From Streptomyces noursei (GTDB lineage Bacteria > Actinomycetota > Actinomycetes > Streptomycetales > Streptomycetaceae): a stretch of 64,000 bases of DNA. Every line of letters begins with the position of its first letter. Position 1 is the stretch's first letter. A program made the translations under genes and the position numbers. The notes beneath the pieces are model-generated. The model made no database searches. It was given only the letters and a program-made list of their open reading frames with translations, and was not told the DNA's origin. The stretch spans positions 3,844,001 through 3,908,000 of the forward strand of contig NZ_CP070326.1 of NCBI RefSeq assembly GCF_016917755.1, read 5' to 3'. Positions 49,610 to 59,032 of this stretch are shown piece by piece.

Positions 49610-50328
49610 ACCGACACGTGCCGCAGGCTGGCGGAGGTGTACGGGGTGCCGCACCAGTCCTCCGTGCGCTCGACGAGCCGCAGCCCGGACAGCTCGGCCA
49701 GCAGATCGATCTCGAAGGGGAAGGCGTAGCGCAGTACGTGCTCACGGGTGGCCGGGGCTCCGCCGTCGATGATGGTGTGCGTCGAGAGCATGAGCTGTTG
49801 CGAGCGGTCCACGGCGAGCGTGTCCAGCATGACGGCCTGCTCGTCGAGGTGGCGCATCGAGAAGTCCGGCTTCTCCAGGTGGTGGTACGGCGCCGGGTCG
49901 AACGCCTCCAGGACGAACCGGCCCTCGGGCGCGAGCTGTTGGCGGACCAGCCGCAAAGTGCCGAGCTGCTGTTCCTTCGTGATCGCGACGAAGAAGGTGT
50001 TCAGCAGCAGGGTCACGGTGTCGAAGACACCGCCGGTGCCTTCCTCGGTGAAGTCACCGAACTGGGTGGTCACCGCGGTCTGCGGGTTCTGCCTGTGCAG
50101 TTCGTCCAGCATGGCCTCGGAGCCGTCGATGCCGTGCACCCGGAAGCCGCGCCCGGCGAGCGGGACGGCGATCCGGCCGGTGCCGACGCCCAGTTCCAGG
50201 ATGCGCCCGTCGGGCGGTGTACGGCCGGCGACGAACTCGACCGCCTGGGCGGTGTCGTGGTCGATCGGATACATGCGGTCGTAGACGCTCGCCAGCTTCT
50301 GGTCGTAGAGCGCGTTGCCGAGGGCCAT
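49564..50328 (-). CDS. SAM-dependent class I methyltransferase
   Basis: 254 residues. SAM motif I ELGVGTGRIAVPLA (about 44-57), motif II acidic HGIDGSEAML, motif III in VFDTVTLLLNTFF. The N-terminus YDQKLASVYDRMY resembles small-molecule and peptide methylases. It stands at the end of the lanthipeptide gene series on the same strand, 80 bp after the regulator gene, so it might methylate the peptide (for example its N-terminus), but membership of the cluster is not proven. Confidence 0.82.
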   Translation of the reverse strand: MALGNALYDQKLASVYDRMYPIDHDTAQAVEFVAGRTPPDGRILELGVGTGRIAVPLAGRGFRVHGIDGSEAMLDELHRQNPQTAVTTQFGDFTEEGTGGVFDTVTLLLNTFFVAITKEQQLGTLRLVRQQLAPEGRFVLEAFDPAPYHHLEKPDFSMRHLDEQAVMLDTLAVDRSQQLMLSTHTIIDGGAPATREHVLRYAFPFEIDLLAELSGLRLVERTEDWCGTPYTSASLRHVSVYERDPDSPWAAVAG

Positions 50329-50362
50329 GGTGGTTCAACTCCAAACGGCGGGGTGGACGGGC

Positions 50363-50372
50363 GGGGGGGGGG
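50363..50372. repeat. Run of ten G between the regulator and methyltransferase genes
   Basis: A G10 tract (C10 in the reading direction of the genes) in the 80-bp gap, 35 bp before the methyltransferase ATG. Such tracts are prone to length change. Confidence 0.8.
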
Positions 50373-50408
50373 AAGAGTTCGGAGGCCGGCCCGCCGCCGT
50401 TCGGGCGT

Positions 50409-51086
50409 TCAGCGGGTCTCGGCCAGGGCCGACGGACGCAGGTGGCCTTCCGCGGCGGCGCGGTGTGCCGCCACGGCGGCCTGGACGCGATTGGCCAGCC
50501 CCAGTTTCGTCAGGATCGAGCTGACGTGCTCCTTTGCCGTCGACGCGCTCAGCAGCAGCCGGCGCCCGATGTCCGCGTTGGTCAGGCCCTCCCCCAGCAG
50601 TTCGAGCACCTGCTGCTCCCGCTCGGTGAGCGTGTCCAGGCGCGGGTCCCGCTCGCCGTGGCGCGGACCGGCGCCGAGGTAGCCGTCGACGACGATGCGT
50701 GCTGCGGCCGGGGAGAGCACGGTTCCGCCCGAGGCCAACACCCGGACCGCGTCGGCGAGTTCCTGCGGTGTCGCGTCCTTCAGCAGGAAGCCTGCCGCAC
50801 CTGAGCGCAGCGCGGCCGCGATGTCCTCGTCCCGCAGGAACGTCGTGAGGACGGCGACCGCGGGCGGGTCCTGGTGGGCCCGGATCCATTCGAGGGCGGT
50901 GAGTCCGTCGACCTCCGGCATGCGCAGGTCGAGCAGGACCACGTCGGGCCGGTGGGCCGCCACGGCCTCGCGGACCTCCCGCCCATCGCAGGCGACCGGC
51001 ACTTCGATGTCCGCTTCGCTCTCCAGAATGCGCTGCATGCACGACCGCAGCAGAATTTCATCGTCGACGATCATCACCCGGATCAT
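50409..51086 (-). CDS. NarL/FixJ-family response regulator of the lanthipeptide region
   Basis: 225 residues. Receiver with DD (9-10), phospho-acceptor D53 in VVLLDLRMPEVDG, Thr in VLTTFLRD and Lys in FLLKDAT. LuxR-type HTH: LTEREQQVLELLGEGLTNAD and STAKEHVSSILTKLGL. GGGGGGCGTGG precedes the ATG. The likely partner is the kinase at 48260; genes of this kind often control lanthipeptide production or immunity. Confidence 0.92.
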   Translation of the reverse strand: MIRVMIVDDEILLRSCMQRILESEADIEVPVACDGREVREAVAAHRPDVVLLDLRMPEVDGLTALEWIRAHQDPPAVAVLTTFLRDEDIAAALRSGAAGFLLKDATPQELADAVRVLASGGTVLSPAAARIVVDGYLGAGPRHGERDPRLDTLTEREQQVLELLGEGLTNADIGRRLLLSASTAKEHVSSILTKLGLANRVQAAVAAHRAAAEGHLRPSALAETR

Positions 51087-51219
51087 CCACGCCCCCCGTC
51101 AGAGCAGCCCTAATCGGTCAAACCTCGTTCAAGGTACCAACAGACAAGGGATTCGAGAGCGCGGGGGCCGGAAAGGGAGCGCGATGGACATCGTTTTCGA
51201 CGTGATATCGCGGAGCGGA

Positions 51220-51621
51220 TCAGACGGGCTCGGAGAGGTGCTCCGTGATGAGCTCCACCAGCTTCGCGTCCCACGTGGAGACGAGCAGTTCGATCTTCTT
51301 CGCGGAGCCGTCCTCGGCCGTCACGGTGCAGTCCAGGGCCGTTCCGAAGCGCCCGCCGCCGGTCGCCGCGGCGGCCGGACCGGAAAGCGCCAGCGCTCTT
51401 GGGCCGGGCCCGTCCAGGACGACCCCGGACGCGCTCACCACGATTCTCCCGCGATGCATGGCGGGGCCTTGTGCCCGAATTCGGAACCGGCAGCGCAGCG
51501 TGATCCTTTCACCGCGCCGAAAGGCGGCAATGCGACGCGCTGAACGTGCCCTGTCAAGACTCTTGCCGCCTATCCAGAACACCGTGTCCATCAGGGAAAA
51601 CAGGACGAATTCCAGAAGCAT
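51220..51621 (-). CDS. Small membrane-anchored protein, DUF2550-like
   Basis: 133 residues from ATG 51621 with GAGGGG upstream; the frame extends 57 bp further without a site. One N-terminal helix (LLEFVLFSLMDTVFWIGG), a basic stretch (RARSARRIAAFRRGER), then a beta-rich domain (TLRCRFRIRA, RIVVSASGVVLDG). The order helix-basic-beta sandwich resembles the small actinobacterial DUF2550 proteins, but the match is weak. It is placed between the biosynthetic and regulatory genes; an immunity role is possible but unsupported. Confidence 0.6.
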   Translation of the reverse strand: MLLEFVLFSLMDTVFWIGGKSLDRARSARRIAAFRRGERITLRCRFRIRAQGPAMHRGRIVVSASGVVLDGPGPRALALSGPAAAATGGGRFGTALDCTVTAEDGSAKKIELLVSTWDAKLVELITEHLSEPV

Positions 51622-51674
51622 GTGATTGCCCCTCAACTCAACTTGGGATGGCTCTCGTTCAAAACCCGGGGCCC

Positions 51675-52694
51675 TCATCGGCCCGGGGGCACGGCCCGGT
51701 CCTGCATCGCCCCCACGATGGCCCGCACGTCGGCCAGCGCGGCGTCGAGCCCTTCGGTCAGCAGGACCCCCGCACAGCTCAGCGCGATCTCCGTGGCCCC
51801 CGCCTCACCGTAACCGGTGAGCCGGTCCGCCAGCTCGTCAGGGGTGCCGTAGGCGAAGACCCCGCCCTCGACCAGTGCGCCGGCCCCGGCCCACGGGTCG
51901 GCCGCGTCCACGCCGAGGCCCGCCGAGCGGAGCATCGCCGCGTAGTGCTCACCGCCCAGGTGCAGCTCGTGCGCCGCGAACGCGAGCCGGCGCGGGTCCC
52001 GGCCGGGTCTGCGCACCGCGCACGGCACGATCGACGTCACCCCGGGGACCGCCCTGTCCCGGGAGGCGGCGCCGCGCGCGAGCGCAGGCACGATCCGGTC
52101 CCTGAGGTAGGTGGCCGGCGTCAGCAGGGTGATCGCCACGTCGGCGACCTGGCCCGCCGTGTACGCCATGCGCGGCCGCAGCACGCCGACACCGAGCGAG
52201 ACGGGAGGGTGGGGGACCTGGGGGAGCCCCTCGTCCACGCGCACATAGCGCCCCTGGAAGTCCACCAACTCGCCGTCCAGGAGCCGTCGCACGACGGTCA
52301 GGTACTCGGCGACGGCGGTGCGCGGACTGTCGTACGGTGCGCCGCGCAGCGCCGTCACGAACGCCGGGTCGCCCGTGCTGTAGCCGGCGACGACGTCGGC
52401 GCCGGTCAGCAGGGCCAGCGACCTGGCCTGTATCGCCGCGTCCAGCGGGTGGCGCAGAGCCGTCAGGGCCACGCTGGTGCCGACCGGCACGCGGATGCCG
52501 CGCCCGGCGAGGTGCGCGAAGGCATGGTGGGTGTCGACCAGCACCGACTGCCCCATGTAGAGCCGCTCCAGGGACAGCTCCCGGACGACTTCGCCGAAGG
52601 CGGTGAGGTGGTCCAGGTCGTACGCCATGAGCGGGTACATGAGGGACAGCGGGGGTGTTCGGGTCATGGGTGCTTCCTGTGCGGCGGCGGTCAT
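51675..52694 (-). CDS. Luciferase-like (LLM) flavin/F420-dependent oxidoreductase in the lanthipeptide operon
   Basis: 339 residues, start overlapping the exporter stop (ATGA); a second ATG nine codons on is possible. The TIM-barrel signs of the LLM family are present: HHAFAHLAGRGIRVPVGTSV near the start, ADVVAGYSTGDPA, RRLLDGELVDFQGRYVRVDE and the GTPDELADRLTGYGEAGATE block near the end. Some lanthipeptide reductases (LanJC type, as in lexapeptide) belong to F420-dependent enzymes and turn dehydroalanine into D-Ala; its tight coupling to LanB, LanC and the exporter makes that the best guess. A monooxygenase is the alternative. Confidence 0.8.
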   Translation of the reverse strand: MTAAAQEAPMTRTPPLSLMYPLMAYDLDHLTAFGEVVRELSLERLYMGQSVLVDTHHAFAHLAGRGIRVPVGTSVALTALRHPLDAAIQARSLALLTGADVVAGYSTGDPAFVTALRGAPYDSPRTAVAEYLTVVRRLLDGELVDFQGRYVRVDEGLPQVPHPPVSLGVGVLRPRMAYTAGQVADVAITLLTPATYLRDRIVPALARGAASRDRAVPGVTSIVPCAVRRPGRDPRRLAFAAHELHLGGEHYAAMLRSAGLGVDAADPWAGAGALVEGGVFAYGTPDELADRLTGYGEAGATEIALSCAGVLLTEGLDAALADVRAIVGAMQDRAVPPGR

Positions 52695-54538
52695 GCGGAG
52701 GCTCCCGGCAGGTAGGCGTCGGCCTGGAGCCGGAAGAGGTGGGCGTACGTCCCGCCGTGTGCGAGCAGTTCCTCGTGGGTGCCCTCTTCGATGAGCGAAC
52801 CGCCCTCCACGACCAGGATCTTGTCGGCGATGCGGACGGTGGAGAACCGGTGGGAGATCACCAGGGACGTCGCCCGGGAGCAGATCGTGCGCAGCCGGCC
52901 GAAGATGTCGGCCTCGGCCTCGGCGTCGATCGCGGCGGTCGGCTCGTCGAGGATCGCGATCGGCGCGTCCCGCAGGAAGGCCCGCGCCAGGGCGATCTTC
53001 TGCCACTGGCCGCCGGACAGCTGGTGGCCGCCCTCGAAGTGCCGTCCCAGTGTGGTGTCGTAGGTGTCCGTGAGGCGGTCGATGAACTCGGCGGCGCCGC
53101 TGGACCCGGCCGCCGCGCGGAGGCGGGCGTCGTCGTCGAGGTGTTCGAGGCGGCCGAAGCCGATGTTGTGCCGGACGGGCATCTCGTAGCGGATGAAGTC
53201 CTGGAAGACGACGCCGATGTTCCGCTGGAGGTCGTCGGTGTCGTACTCCTCCAGGGGCACGCCGTCGACGAGGATGCGGCCGCTGGTCGGCTCGTAGAGG
53301 CGGGAGAGCAGTTTGACGATGGTGCTCTTGCCCGCGCCGTTCGCGCCGACGATCGCGCAGCAGGTGTCGGCGGGGATGAAGCAACTGAACCGGTCGAGGG
53401 CGGTGGTCGTGGTGCCGGGGTAGCGGAAGGTGACGTCCTGGAACTCGATGCCGTGCGTCAGGCGCCGGGGGAAGGGCCGGGTGCCGCCCGTGATGCGCCC
53501 GTCGGGCAGCGTCAGATAGTCGAAGAGGTTCCCCGTGAACAGCGTGTTCTGGTACAGGGTGGCCACGCCGAGAAGCAGCCCGGTGGCCGCCGCGTGCACC
53601 GCACCCAGCGCCTGCAGGTACCCGGCGAGCTCGCCGATCCGGCCGTTGTCCGCGGTGGATCTGAGGGCGAAGACCAGCGCGCCCGCCGAGCAGCCCACGC
53701 TGACCAGGCCGAGCGCCGCCGACCAGCCGTGCCGGCGGCGTGCCAGCGCCCGGTCGACGCGGAAGAACTCCTGCACGAGCGACCGGTAGCGGCCCACGAG
53801 GTGGGGGCCGAGCTGGTACAGCTTCACTTCCTTGTAGGAGGCGTCCGTCGTCGTCAGGTCCTGGTAGTAGAAGGCACGGCGCCGGTCCTGCGCACGGTGG
53901 TACTCGATCGCGTAGCCCTGCTTGCTGAACACCACGTGCGCGGCGAGCGCGGGCAACGGCGCCAGCAGGATGGCCAGGGCGATCCAGACGTTCCAGGAGA
54001 ACAGCACCCAGCTGACCATCACCAGTGATGCCAGCGCGGTGAGCGTGCGCATCATCTCCTCGAACACCTCGAAGGCGGTGCCGCTGCCGCTCTCCCGCAG
54101 CGCGCGCTGCAGCCGGTCGTACGCCTCGGGGTCCTCGTAGGCGCTGAGGTCCATGCGGGTGCCCTTGACCATGACCCGCTCACCGATCTTGGCCGTGAAC
54201 TCCAACTGGAGCAGGGAGTTCAGGTACTGCGAGAACGACGTCAGGACGTGCTCCGCCACCGCGACCGCGACGAGACCGGCCGCGGCCCAGGTGAGCCGGT
54301 CCATGGCGTCCGGCACCCGCGCGAGGGCGTCGACGACGGCCTGCACGGCCCCGGCGGTCAGCCAGATTCCGGTGGCCGGCACGGCGGCGGTGAGTACCGT
54401 GGCCACGGCGAGCGCGGAGACCCTCAGGGGGCTGAGTCCCCAGAACGTGCGCAGGACGAGCCACCAGTAGCGCAGGTCCCGGGAGAGGCGCCGGTGCTCC
54501 TCGGGCACGGCCTGGTCCCTGGCTTCCTGATCAGTCAC
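52691..54538 (-). CDS. ABC exporter of the lanthipeptide (permease-ATPase fusion)
   Basis: 615 residues, GTG start overlapping the LanB stop by 8 nt. Six-helix transmembrane domain (about 20-330), then the ATPase with Walker A GANGAGKST (about 396), signature LSGGQWQ, Walker B IAILDEPTAAID and H-loop SHRFST. There is no N-terminal C39 peptidase, so the leader is not removed during export. As the only transporter in the operon it should export the modified peptide; no LanFEG immunity pump is present nearby. Confidence 0.9.
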   Translation of the reverse strand: MTDQEARDQAVPEEHRRLSRDLRYWWLVLRTFWGLSPLRVSALAVATVLTAAVPATGIWLTAGAVQAVVDALARVPDAMDRLTWAAAGLVAVAVAEHVLTSFSQYLNSLLQLEFTAKIGERVMVKGTRMDLSAYEDPEAYDRLQRALRESGSGTAFEVFEEMMRTLTALASLVMVSWVLFSWNVWIALAILLAPLPALAAHVVFSKQGYAIEYHRAQDRRRAFYYQDLTTTDASYKEVKLYQLGPHLVGRYRSLVQEFFRVDRALARRRHGWSAALGLVSVGCSAGALVFALRSTADNGRIGELAGYLQALGAVHAAATGLLLGVATLYQNTLFTGNLFDYLTLPDGRITGGTRPFPRRLTHGIEFQDVTFRYPGTTTTALDRFSCFIPADTCCAIVGANGAGKSTIVKLLSRLYEPTSGRILVDGVPLEEYDTDDLQRNIGVVFQDFIRYEMPVRHNIGFGRLEHLDDDARLRAAAGSSGAAEFIDRLTDTYDTTLGRHFEGGHQLSGGQWQKIALARAFLRDAPIAILDEPTAAIDAEAEADIFGRLRTICSRATSLVISHRFSTVRIADKILVVEGGSLIEEGTHEELLAHGGTYAHLFRLQADAYLPGASA

Positions 54539-57500
54539 GGGGCCTCCCCCGCAGGCAGTTCAGGACGTGCCCCCAGACCAGGTAGCAGCGGTCCTCGGCG
54601 GGGCGGTCCATGGGCAGCAGCCGGTTCACCTGCATGTGCGCGAGGCTGGCCAGGACGGCGTCCCGGGTGCCCCACAGCGTTCCGGCCGCCTCCGCGTCCG
54701 CGACGGCCCGCGAGGCCCGGCGGACGGCGTCGGCCTGGCCGGCGAGAACCGGGGCGAGGCGCTCGTGGTGGGCGCGGCCCCGCAGGTGCGGGCGGCGGTC
54801 CCAGGGGGCGAGCAGCTCGCACAGATAGTCGCGGTCCTTCTTGTACTGCTCGCGGGCTCCCTTGTCCTCGGCGGGCCGGGGCATGGCGGCGAGACGCTCG
54901 CGGACGTCGAGACCCCACTGGGCGTACAGCGCGTCGACGGCCGCCAGGGTGACCGCTTCGGCGGTGAGTCCGGGCTCCTTGTCCCAGAGGAGACCGAGCA
55001 GTTGGACGGAGACGGCGCTGTTCGCCGCGAAGAACTCCTCGATGTGGTCGTACACGGCGGGACCGCCGTACCGGCTCACCTCGGGGTGGTACGTGGCGAC
55101 CTCCAGACGCTCGGCGATCCCCCGCCGGACGAGGGAGCGCCCCCAGTCCAGGAGCGGTTCCAGGGCGGACGTGCCGCCGGCCGGTGTACGGGTCCTGATG
55201 CGCAGATGCGCATCGGGGTCGGCGTACCGGATGTAGAACCACCGGTCGACGTCGGCGCCCGCGTCCCGTATCTCCTGGGCGAGTCCGGCCAGTTCGACCG
55301 CGGCGATCTCGTCGTGCAGGTCACGGGCGGCGTACAGCTTGAGGTACGACCACTCGGAGCCGGGCAGATGGCTGGGGTGGGCGGCGGGACGGGCCTTGCG
55401 TCGTATCCCCTCCGCCGCGGCCGCGCGGGCCGACGCCGTATCCGGTGGCGGCGCGGCCTCGGTGCCGGCGGGCGCCGCCAGGAGCGGAATGACGACCTCG
55501 GCGAGGTGCCCGCGTCCGGCGCTGTCGCGCAGCCAGGTCCTGTCGGGATCCGGCAGCGCCTCCTGGAGCGTGACCCGCTCGTCGGCCGCCCGCAGATCGG
55601 TCAACAGCTCGTCCGCGCAGGCCGGGTGGTCGAGGTCCAGGAGCAGCCGGTTGTCGTCGTCGGCCAGGTAGACGTGGCGGGGAACGCCCCAGGTGCGGCG
55701 CCACTCCGTCAACTCCGCGGCGGTGCGCGGTACGGGGACAGGAGCGGTGTCCAGCGGGGCCTGCGCGCCGGCCGGGTAGAGGTTCCACTCGGCGGCCCGT
55801 ACGACGACCCGGCCCCGCACGACGCGCGGCAGGTAAGGGGCTCCCTCGACCGGGCCCCAGGTGAAGCCGGTGGGGATCGCATACCTGGCGCGCGAAACCT
55901 CCAGCAGGAACCGGCACACGTTGGGCGCGCCGAGCGGGCTGAGCATGTGGTTCTGGACGACCACCAGTTCGCGCCCGAGCCGTGCCGAGTAGAGCCGCAG
56001 GCCGTCGTCGGTCGCGCCGACATGGATGTCGGAGAGGTCGATGATCCGGTCCGGGGCGGCGGAGGGCGCGACGTTGACGGGGATCTCGTAGCCGTGGACG
56101 GCGGGCCGGATCGCCACGTTGGCGCCGCGCCCGTTGCCGGGCAGGTACGCCAGCTCGGCGACCACGACGTCGGGCTCCAGGGCTTCCCGGGCACGGGCGT
56201 AGGAGCGGAGGCGTTCGGCGGCGGAGGGCCCGAGGAGGTGGAAGAACCGTCCGAAGGTGCGTCCGCCCTCGCCGAGACCGTCGCTGTTGAGCACGGCGCG
56301 CCAGTCGCCGTCGTCGATCGCACGGGCACTGGATGCGGCGATCTGGACGTACGCGTCGACGCCGGGGCACCCGCGCCGGGTATCGCCCTCGTCCGCGGGG
56401 ACGAGCCTGCGCAGCGCCTCGTCGCTCAGCTCGACCTCGTCGGCTCCGCTCCGCCACGCCTGGGAGGCCAGGGCGACCAGGGCCCGCGCGGTCCGCGGGT
56501 CTCCTTCGCCGCCGGTCTGGTGCATGACCATGGCGCGGGGTGGATTGAGGTAGCTGTTGGGGGCGTCGAGGCCGCGCTCGGCGCTGAGGAGTTCGAGGAC
56601 GGGGACGAGCGCGTCGCTTCCGTACCGCTCCATGAACGCCTCGTGATACGGCACGAGGTGGTCGTATCCGCCGGGCGCCGCCCGACCCAGCCGGGCCAGG
56701 CAGCCGACGGCCTCGGCGACCTCGTCGGCGACCTGGCGGTTGAGGGCCGTATCGACGAGGCCGAGGGCGGAGTCGACCTGGAAGGGCTGGTGCCGGTATG
56801 CGGGGACGAGGGTGCGTTGGGTCAGGCGCAGCCTGTCGAGCGCGCCGGTGTCGTCGTGGACGGCGGTCCGGGTCAGGTCGACGACCTCGCGCAGTCCGGC
56901 CACGGCGGGGTGCTCCACCCCGGCGGCGGTGAGCCGGGCCAGGACGTACGCCTCCGGGCAGGGATCGGTGACGGGCGGCCGCAGGTCGGTGACGAGCAGC
57001 CCGAGGCCGACCAGTTCGGCGACGAACGCGGAGATCCGCTCGTGCCCGACGGCCGGGAACCGGTCGGTCAGTTCGGCGACCACCTCGGCGTACGGGACGG
57101 GCGCGGCGGCCGGGGCGAGGCGCCGGATGTGGCTGAGCGGGCTGGTGTGCCGTACCCGCACCGATCGCCGATCGGCGTTGCCGTGCACATCCGAGGAAGG
57201 CAGGACGAGCCGGTCACCCACCCGGTGCGCCATGGCGTTCATGGACACGCTGAGCCGCCCGAGCACCTCCGGCGCGCCCTCCAGGTCCTTCACCAGAGCG
57301 AGCAGCCATCCCATGTCGGCCCGCACCCGGGCGGACACGAGGGGGGTCTCGCCGAGCCGGGCGGTGGTGGTCTCGCCGAAGGAGCCGAGTGCGACGCCGG
57401 AGAAGGCCCCGAAGGGGGTGGGGCGGGTGCTCATGCGGGTGAGGTAGCGCAGGGCCCGGGAGTGGACGCGCCGCATCTCCTTGCCGCTCGCACGTCCCTG

Positions 57501-57755
57501 TGCGGCCTCGACCTTGGCCAGCCCGTCGAGCAGTCCGCTGCCGGCGGCGACGAGCCCGTGGCGTACGCGGGGGTCGTCGGCCATGGCGCGCAACCGGGCG
57601 CGGGTGCGGGCGGGGTCGCGGTCGGCGAGCGTCTCCCGCCAGACCTCGACCGGCAGGGCAGGCGCCCGCAGGAGAGGGAAGTCGAGGGCTTCGTACCGCG
57701 GCATGGGGCGGGTCAGGTCCTTGTCGATTGCGTCGATTGCGTCGATTGCGTTCAT
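54531..57755 (-). CDS. lanB: Class I lanthipeptide dehydratase LanB (full length)
   Basis: 1074 residues from the ATG at 57755 that overlaps the LanC stop (ATGA); the frame upstream is only a shadow of lanC. The N-terminal glutamylation domain (about 20-720) has the family blocks RALRYLTRMSTRPTPFGAFSG... and DLSDIHVGATDDGLRLYSAR. The elimination domain (SpaB_C, about 795-1060) starts near EWSYLKLYAARDLHDE and contains DRWFYIRYADPDAHLRIR. LanB uses glutamyl-tRNA to activate Ser/Thr of the precursor and then eliminates glutamate to Dha/Dhb. Both domains are on one chain, as in NisB. The start has a small repeat (NAIDAIDAID). Confidence 0.95.
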   Translation of the reverse strand: MNAIDAIDAIDKDLTRPMPRYEALDFPLLRAPALPVEVWRETLADRDPARTRARLRAMADDPRVRHGLVAAGSGLLDGLAKVEAAQGRASGKEMRRVHSRALRYLTRMSTRPTPFGAFSGVALGSFGETTTARLGETPLVSARVRADMGWLLALVKDLEGAPEVLGRLSVSMNAMAHRVGDRLVLPSSDVHGNADRRSVRVRHTSPLSHIRRLAPAAAPVPYAEVVAELTDRFPAVGHERISAFVAELVGLGLLVTDLRPPVTDPCPEAYVLARLTAAGVEHPAVAGLREVVDLTRTAVHDDTGALDRLRLTQRTLVPAYRHQPFQVDSALGLVDTALNRQVADEVAEAVGCLARLGRAAPGGYDHLVPYHEAFMERYGSDALVPVLELLSAERGLDAPNSYLNPPRAMVMHQTGGEGDPRTARALVALASQAWRSGADEVELSDEALRRLVPADEGDTRRGCPGVDAYVQIAASSARAIDDGDWRAVLNSDGLGEGGRTFGRFFHLLGPSAAERLRSYARAREALEPDVVVAELAYLPGNGRGANVAIRPAVHGYEIPVNVAPSAAPDRIIDLSDIHVGATDDGLRLYSARLGRELVVVQNHMLSPLGAPNVCRFLLEVSRARYAIPTGFTWGPVEGAPYLPRVVRGRVVVRAAEWNLYPAGAQAPLDTAPVPVPRTAAELTEWRRTWGVPRHVYLADDDNRLLLDLDHPACADELLTDLRAADERVTLQEALPDPDRTWLRDSAGRGHLAEVVIPLLAAPAGTEAAPPPDTASARAAAAEGIRRKARPAAHPSHLPGSEWSYLKLYAARDLHDEIAAVELAGLAQEIRDAGADVDRWFYIRYADPDAHLRIRTRTPAGGTSALEPLLDWGRSLVRRGIAERLEVATYHPEVSRYGGPAVYDHIEEFFAANSAVSVQLLGLLWDKEPGLTAEAVTLAAVDALYAQWGLDVRERLAAMPRPAEDKGAREQYKKDRDYLCELLAPWDRRPHLRGRAHHERLAPVLAGQADAVRRASRAVADAEAAGTLWGTRDAVLASLAHMQVNRLLPMDRPAEDRCYLVWGHVLNCLRGRPRD

Positions 57756-59005
57756 CGGAGAAAGAGCACCCGCCACCAACTGGGCCTCCGGCCGGTGGCT
57801 ACGGCACGGAGGGTGAGGGAGACACCGGCCGCGCCGGTGAGGAGCCCGGGATTGTCGACGACGTGCCCGGTGGTCTCGCGGTCGCGGTACACCAGGGCCC
57901 GCTCGGGCTCGGCGGCATCGAGCAGCTCCGCCACGAGCCGGGCGAGTCCACGCGCGGCGCCCTCGCTGCCCCGCGCGGCGAACTCGTGGGCGAGCGCGAC
58001 GCATCCGGCGAGGCCGTGGCACATGGTGGGCGAGCGCGGCACGTCCCCGGCGGCGATCCGGTCGAGCAGCCCGTCCAGCGCGGCGAACGCCCGGGCTTCC
58101 AGGGCCCGGTCGCCGGTCGCGTCGGCGACGGCGAGCAGCCCGGCGGCCACTCCCCCGGTCCCGTGGCACCAGGCGGGCACGGCTTCGTCCCCGTCGTCGG
58201 GGTGCGGGGCCACGGGGACGGACCGCGGCCACTGGAGCTGCCGGCCTCCGCGGCTGCCGACCTCCAGCAGCCACGCCACCAGCCGGTCGAGGACGAGGCG
58301 TTGCCCGGGCAGCCGGTGACCGTGCCGCCAGGCGGTGGCCAGGGCGGCGGCGATACCCGCTGCGCCGTGGGACATCCCGGTGTCGAGCCGTCCCTCGACG
58401 GCCCACCGCTGATCGGCACCGACCCACAACAGGTACCGCAGGCACCGCTGAAGCGCCTGCTCGACGAGCGGGGTCGCGGGGCGGACGTGGCACAGGTGGG
58501 CGAGGACGCCCGCGCACCCGTAGACGAGGTCGTAGTGGTGAGCGGCGACGGCACCGGGCCGGCGGGGCAGCTCCATGGCCAGGACCTGCCGGGACAGCTG
58601 TTCGTCCAGCGCGGCGAGGCTGGGCAGAAAACGGGGCTCGTCGGCCGCGACCTCGCGCAGCGCGAAGGCGAGGCCGGCCGTGCCGTCGAAGAGCCCCGGG
58701 TGCGTGAGGGCATCCTCTTGTGTGGCGGCGAAGGCGGCGCGCACGAAGGAGAAGGCCCGGTCGCGCGACCGCTCCCCTTCCGCGCCGCGCTCCGCGGTAC
58801 GCGCTGCGTGGAGGTGGAGGAGCGCCAGCCCGGCATGCCCCTCGCTGAGGGAAGCGCCGTTCCAGAAGGACACCTCGCTCTGCCCGGCGGCGCGGGCGGC
58901 GTGCGCATCGGCGCCGGCGGGGCTGTCGAGTCGTTCCCGGATCACGCTCGCGACGGCGTTCGCGCGGGCGGCAAGTCCGGTCGGCAGAAGGGGGCTGGGG
59001 TGCAT
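57752..59005 (-). CDS. lanC: Lanthionine cyclase LanC
   Basis: 417 residues from ATG 59005; the longer frame runs into the intergenic hairpin. The alpha-toroid has the repeated GxxG motifs (EGHAGLALL, LFDGTAGLAFAL, GMSHGAAGIAAAL). The zinc ligands are seen as Cys in PAWCHGTGG (about 279) and Cys-His in TMCHGLAG (about 329-330), positions like NisC. It adds cysteine thiols to the dehydro residues made by LanB. It lies between the precursor gene and lanB, 89 bp after the former with a hairpin between. Confidence 0.94.
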   Translation of the reverse strand: MHPSPLLPTGLAARANAVASVIRERLDSPAGADAHAARAAGQSEVSFWNGASLSEGHAGLALLHLHAARTAERGAEGERSRDRAFSFVRAAFAATQEDALTHPGLFDGTAGLAFALREVAADEPRFLPSLAALDEQLSRQVLAMELPRRPGAVAAHHYDLVYGCAGVLAHLCHVRPATPLVEQALQRCLRYLLWVGADQRWAVEGRLDTGMSHGAAGIAAALATAWRHGHRLPGQRLVLDRLVAWLLEVGSRGGRQLQWPRSVPVAPHPDDGDEAVPAWCHGTGGVAAGLLAVADATGDRALEARAFAALDGLLDRIAAGDVPRSPTMCHGLAGCVALAHEFAARGSEGAARGLARLVAELLDAAEPERALVYRDRETTGHVVDNPGLLTGAAGVSLTLRAVATGRRPSWWRVLFLR

Positions 59006-59032
59006 GTGTGGGGCTCTACAGGTTCTTCGGAG

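Noticed and set aside
52695..53384. Upstream extension of the LLM oxidoreductase frame
   Set aside because: It overlaps the exporter ATPase domain and has no LLM homology; the ATGA overlap marks the start.
54567..58319. 1250-codon open frame opposite lanB
   Set aside because: Low-complexity shadow of the full-length LanB frame, no ribosome site or family resemblance.
57756..58517. Upstream extension of the LanB frame
   Set aside because: The extension lies inside lanC and reads as Arg/Ala/Pro-rich noise; the ATG overlapping the lanC stop is the real start.
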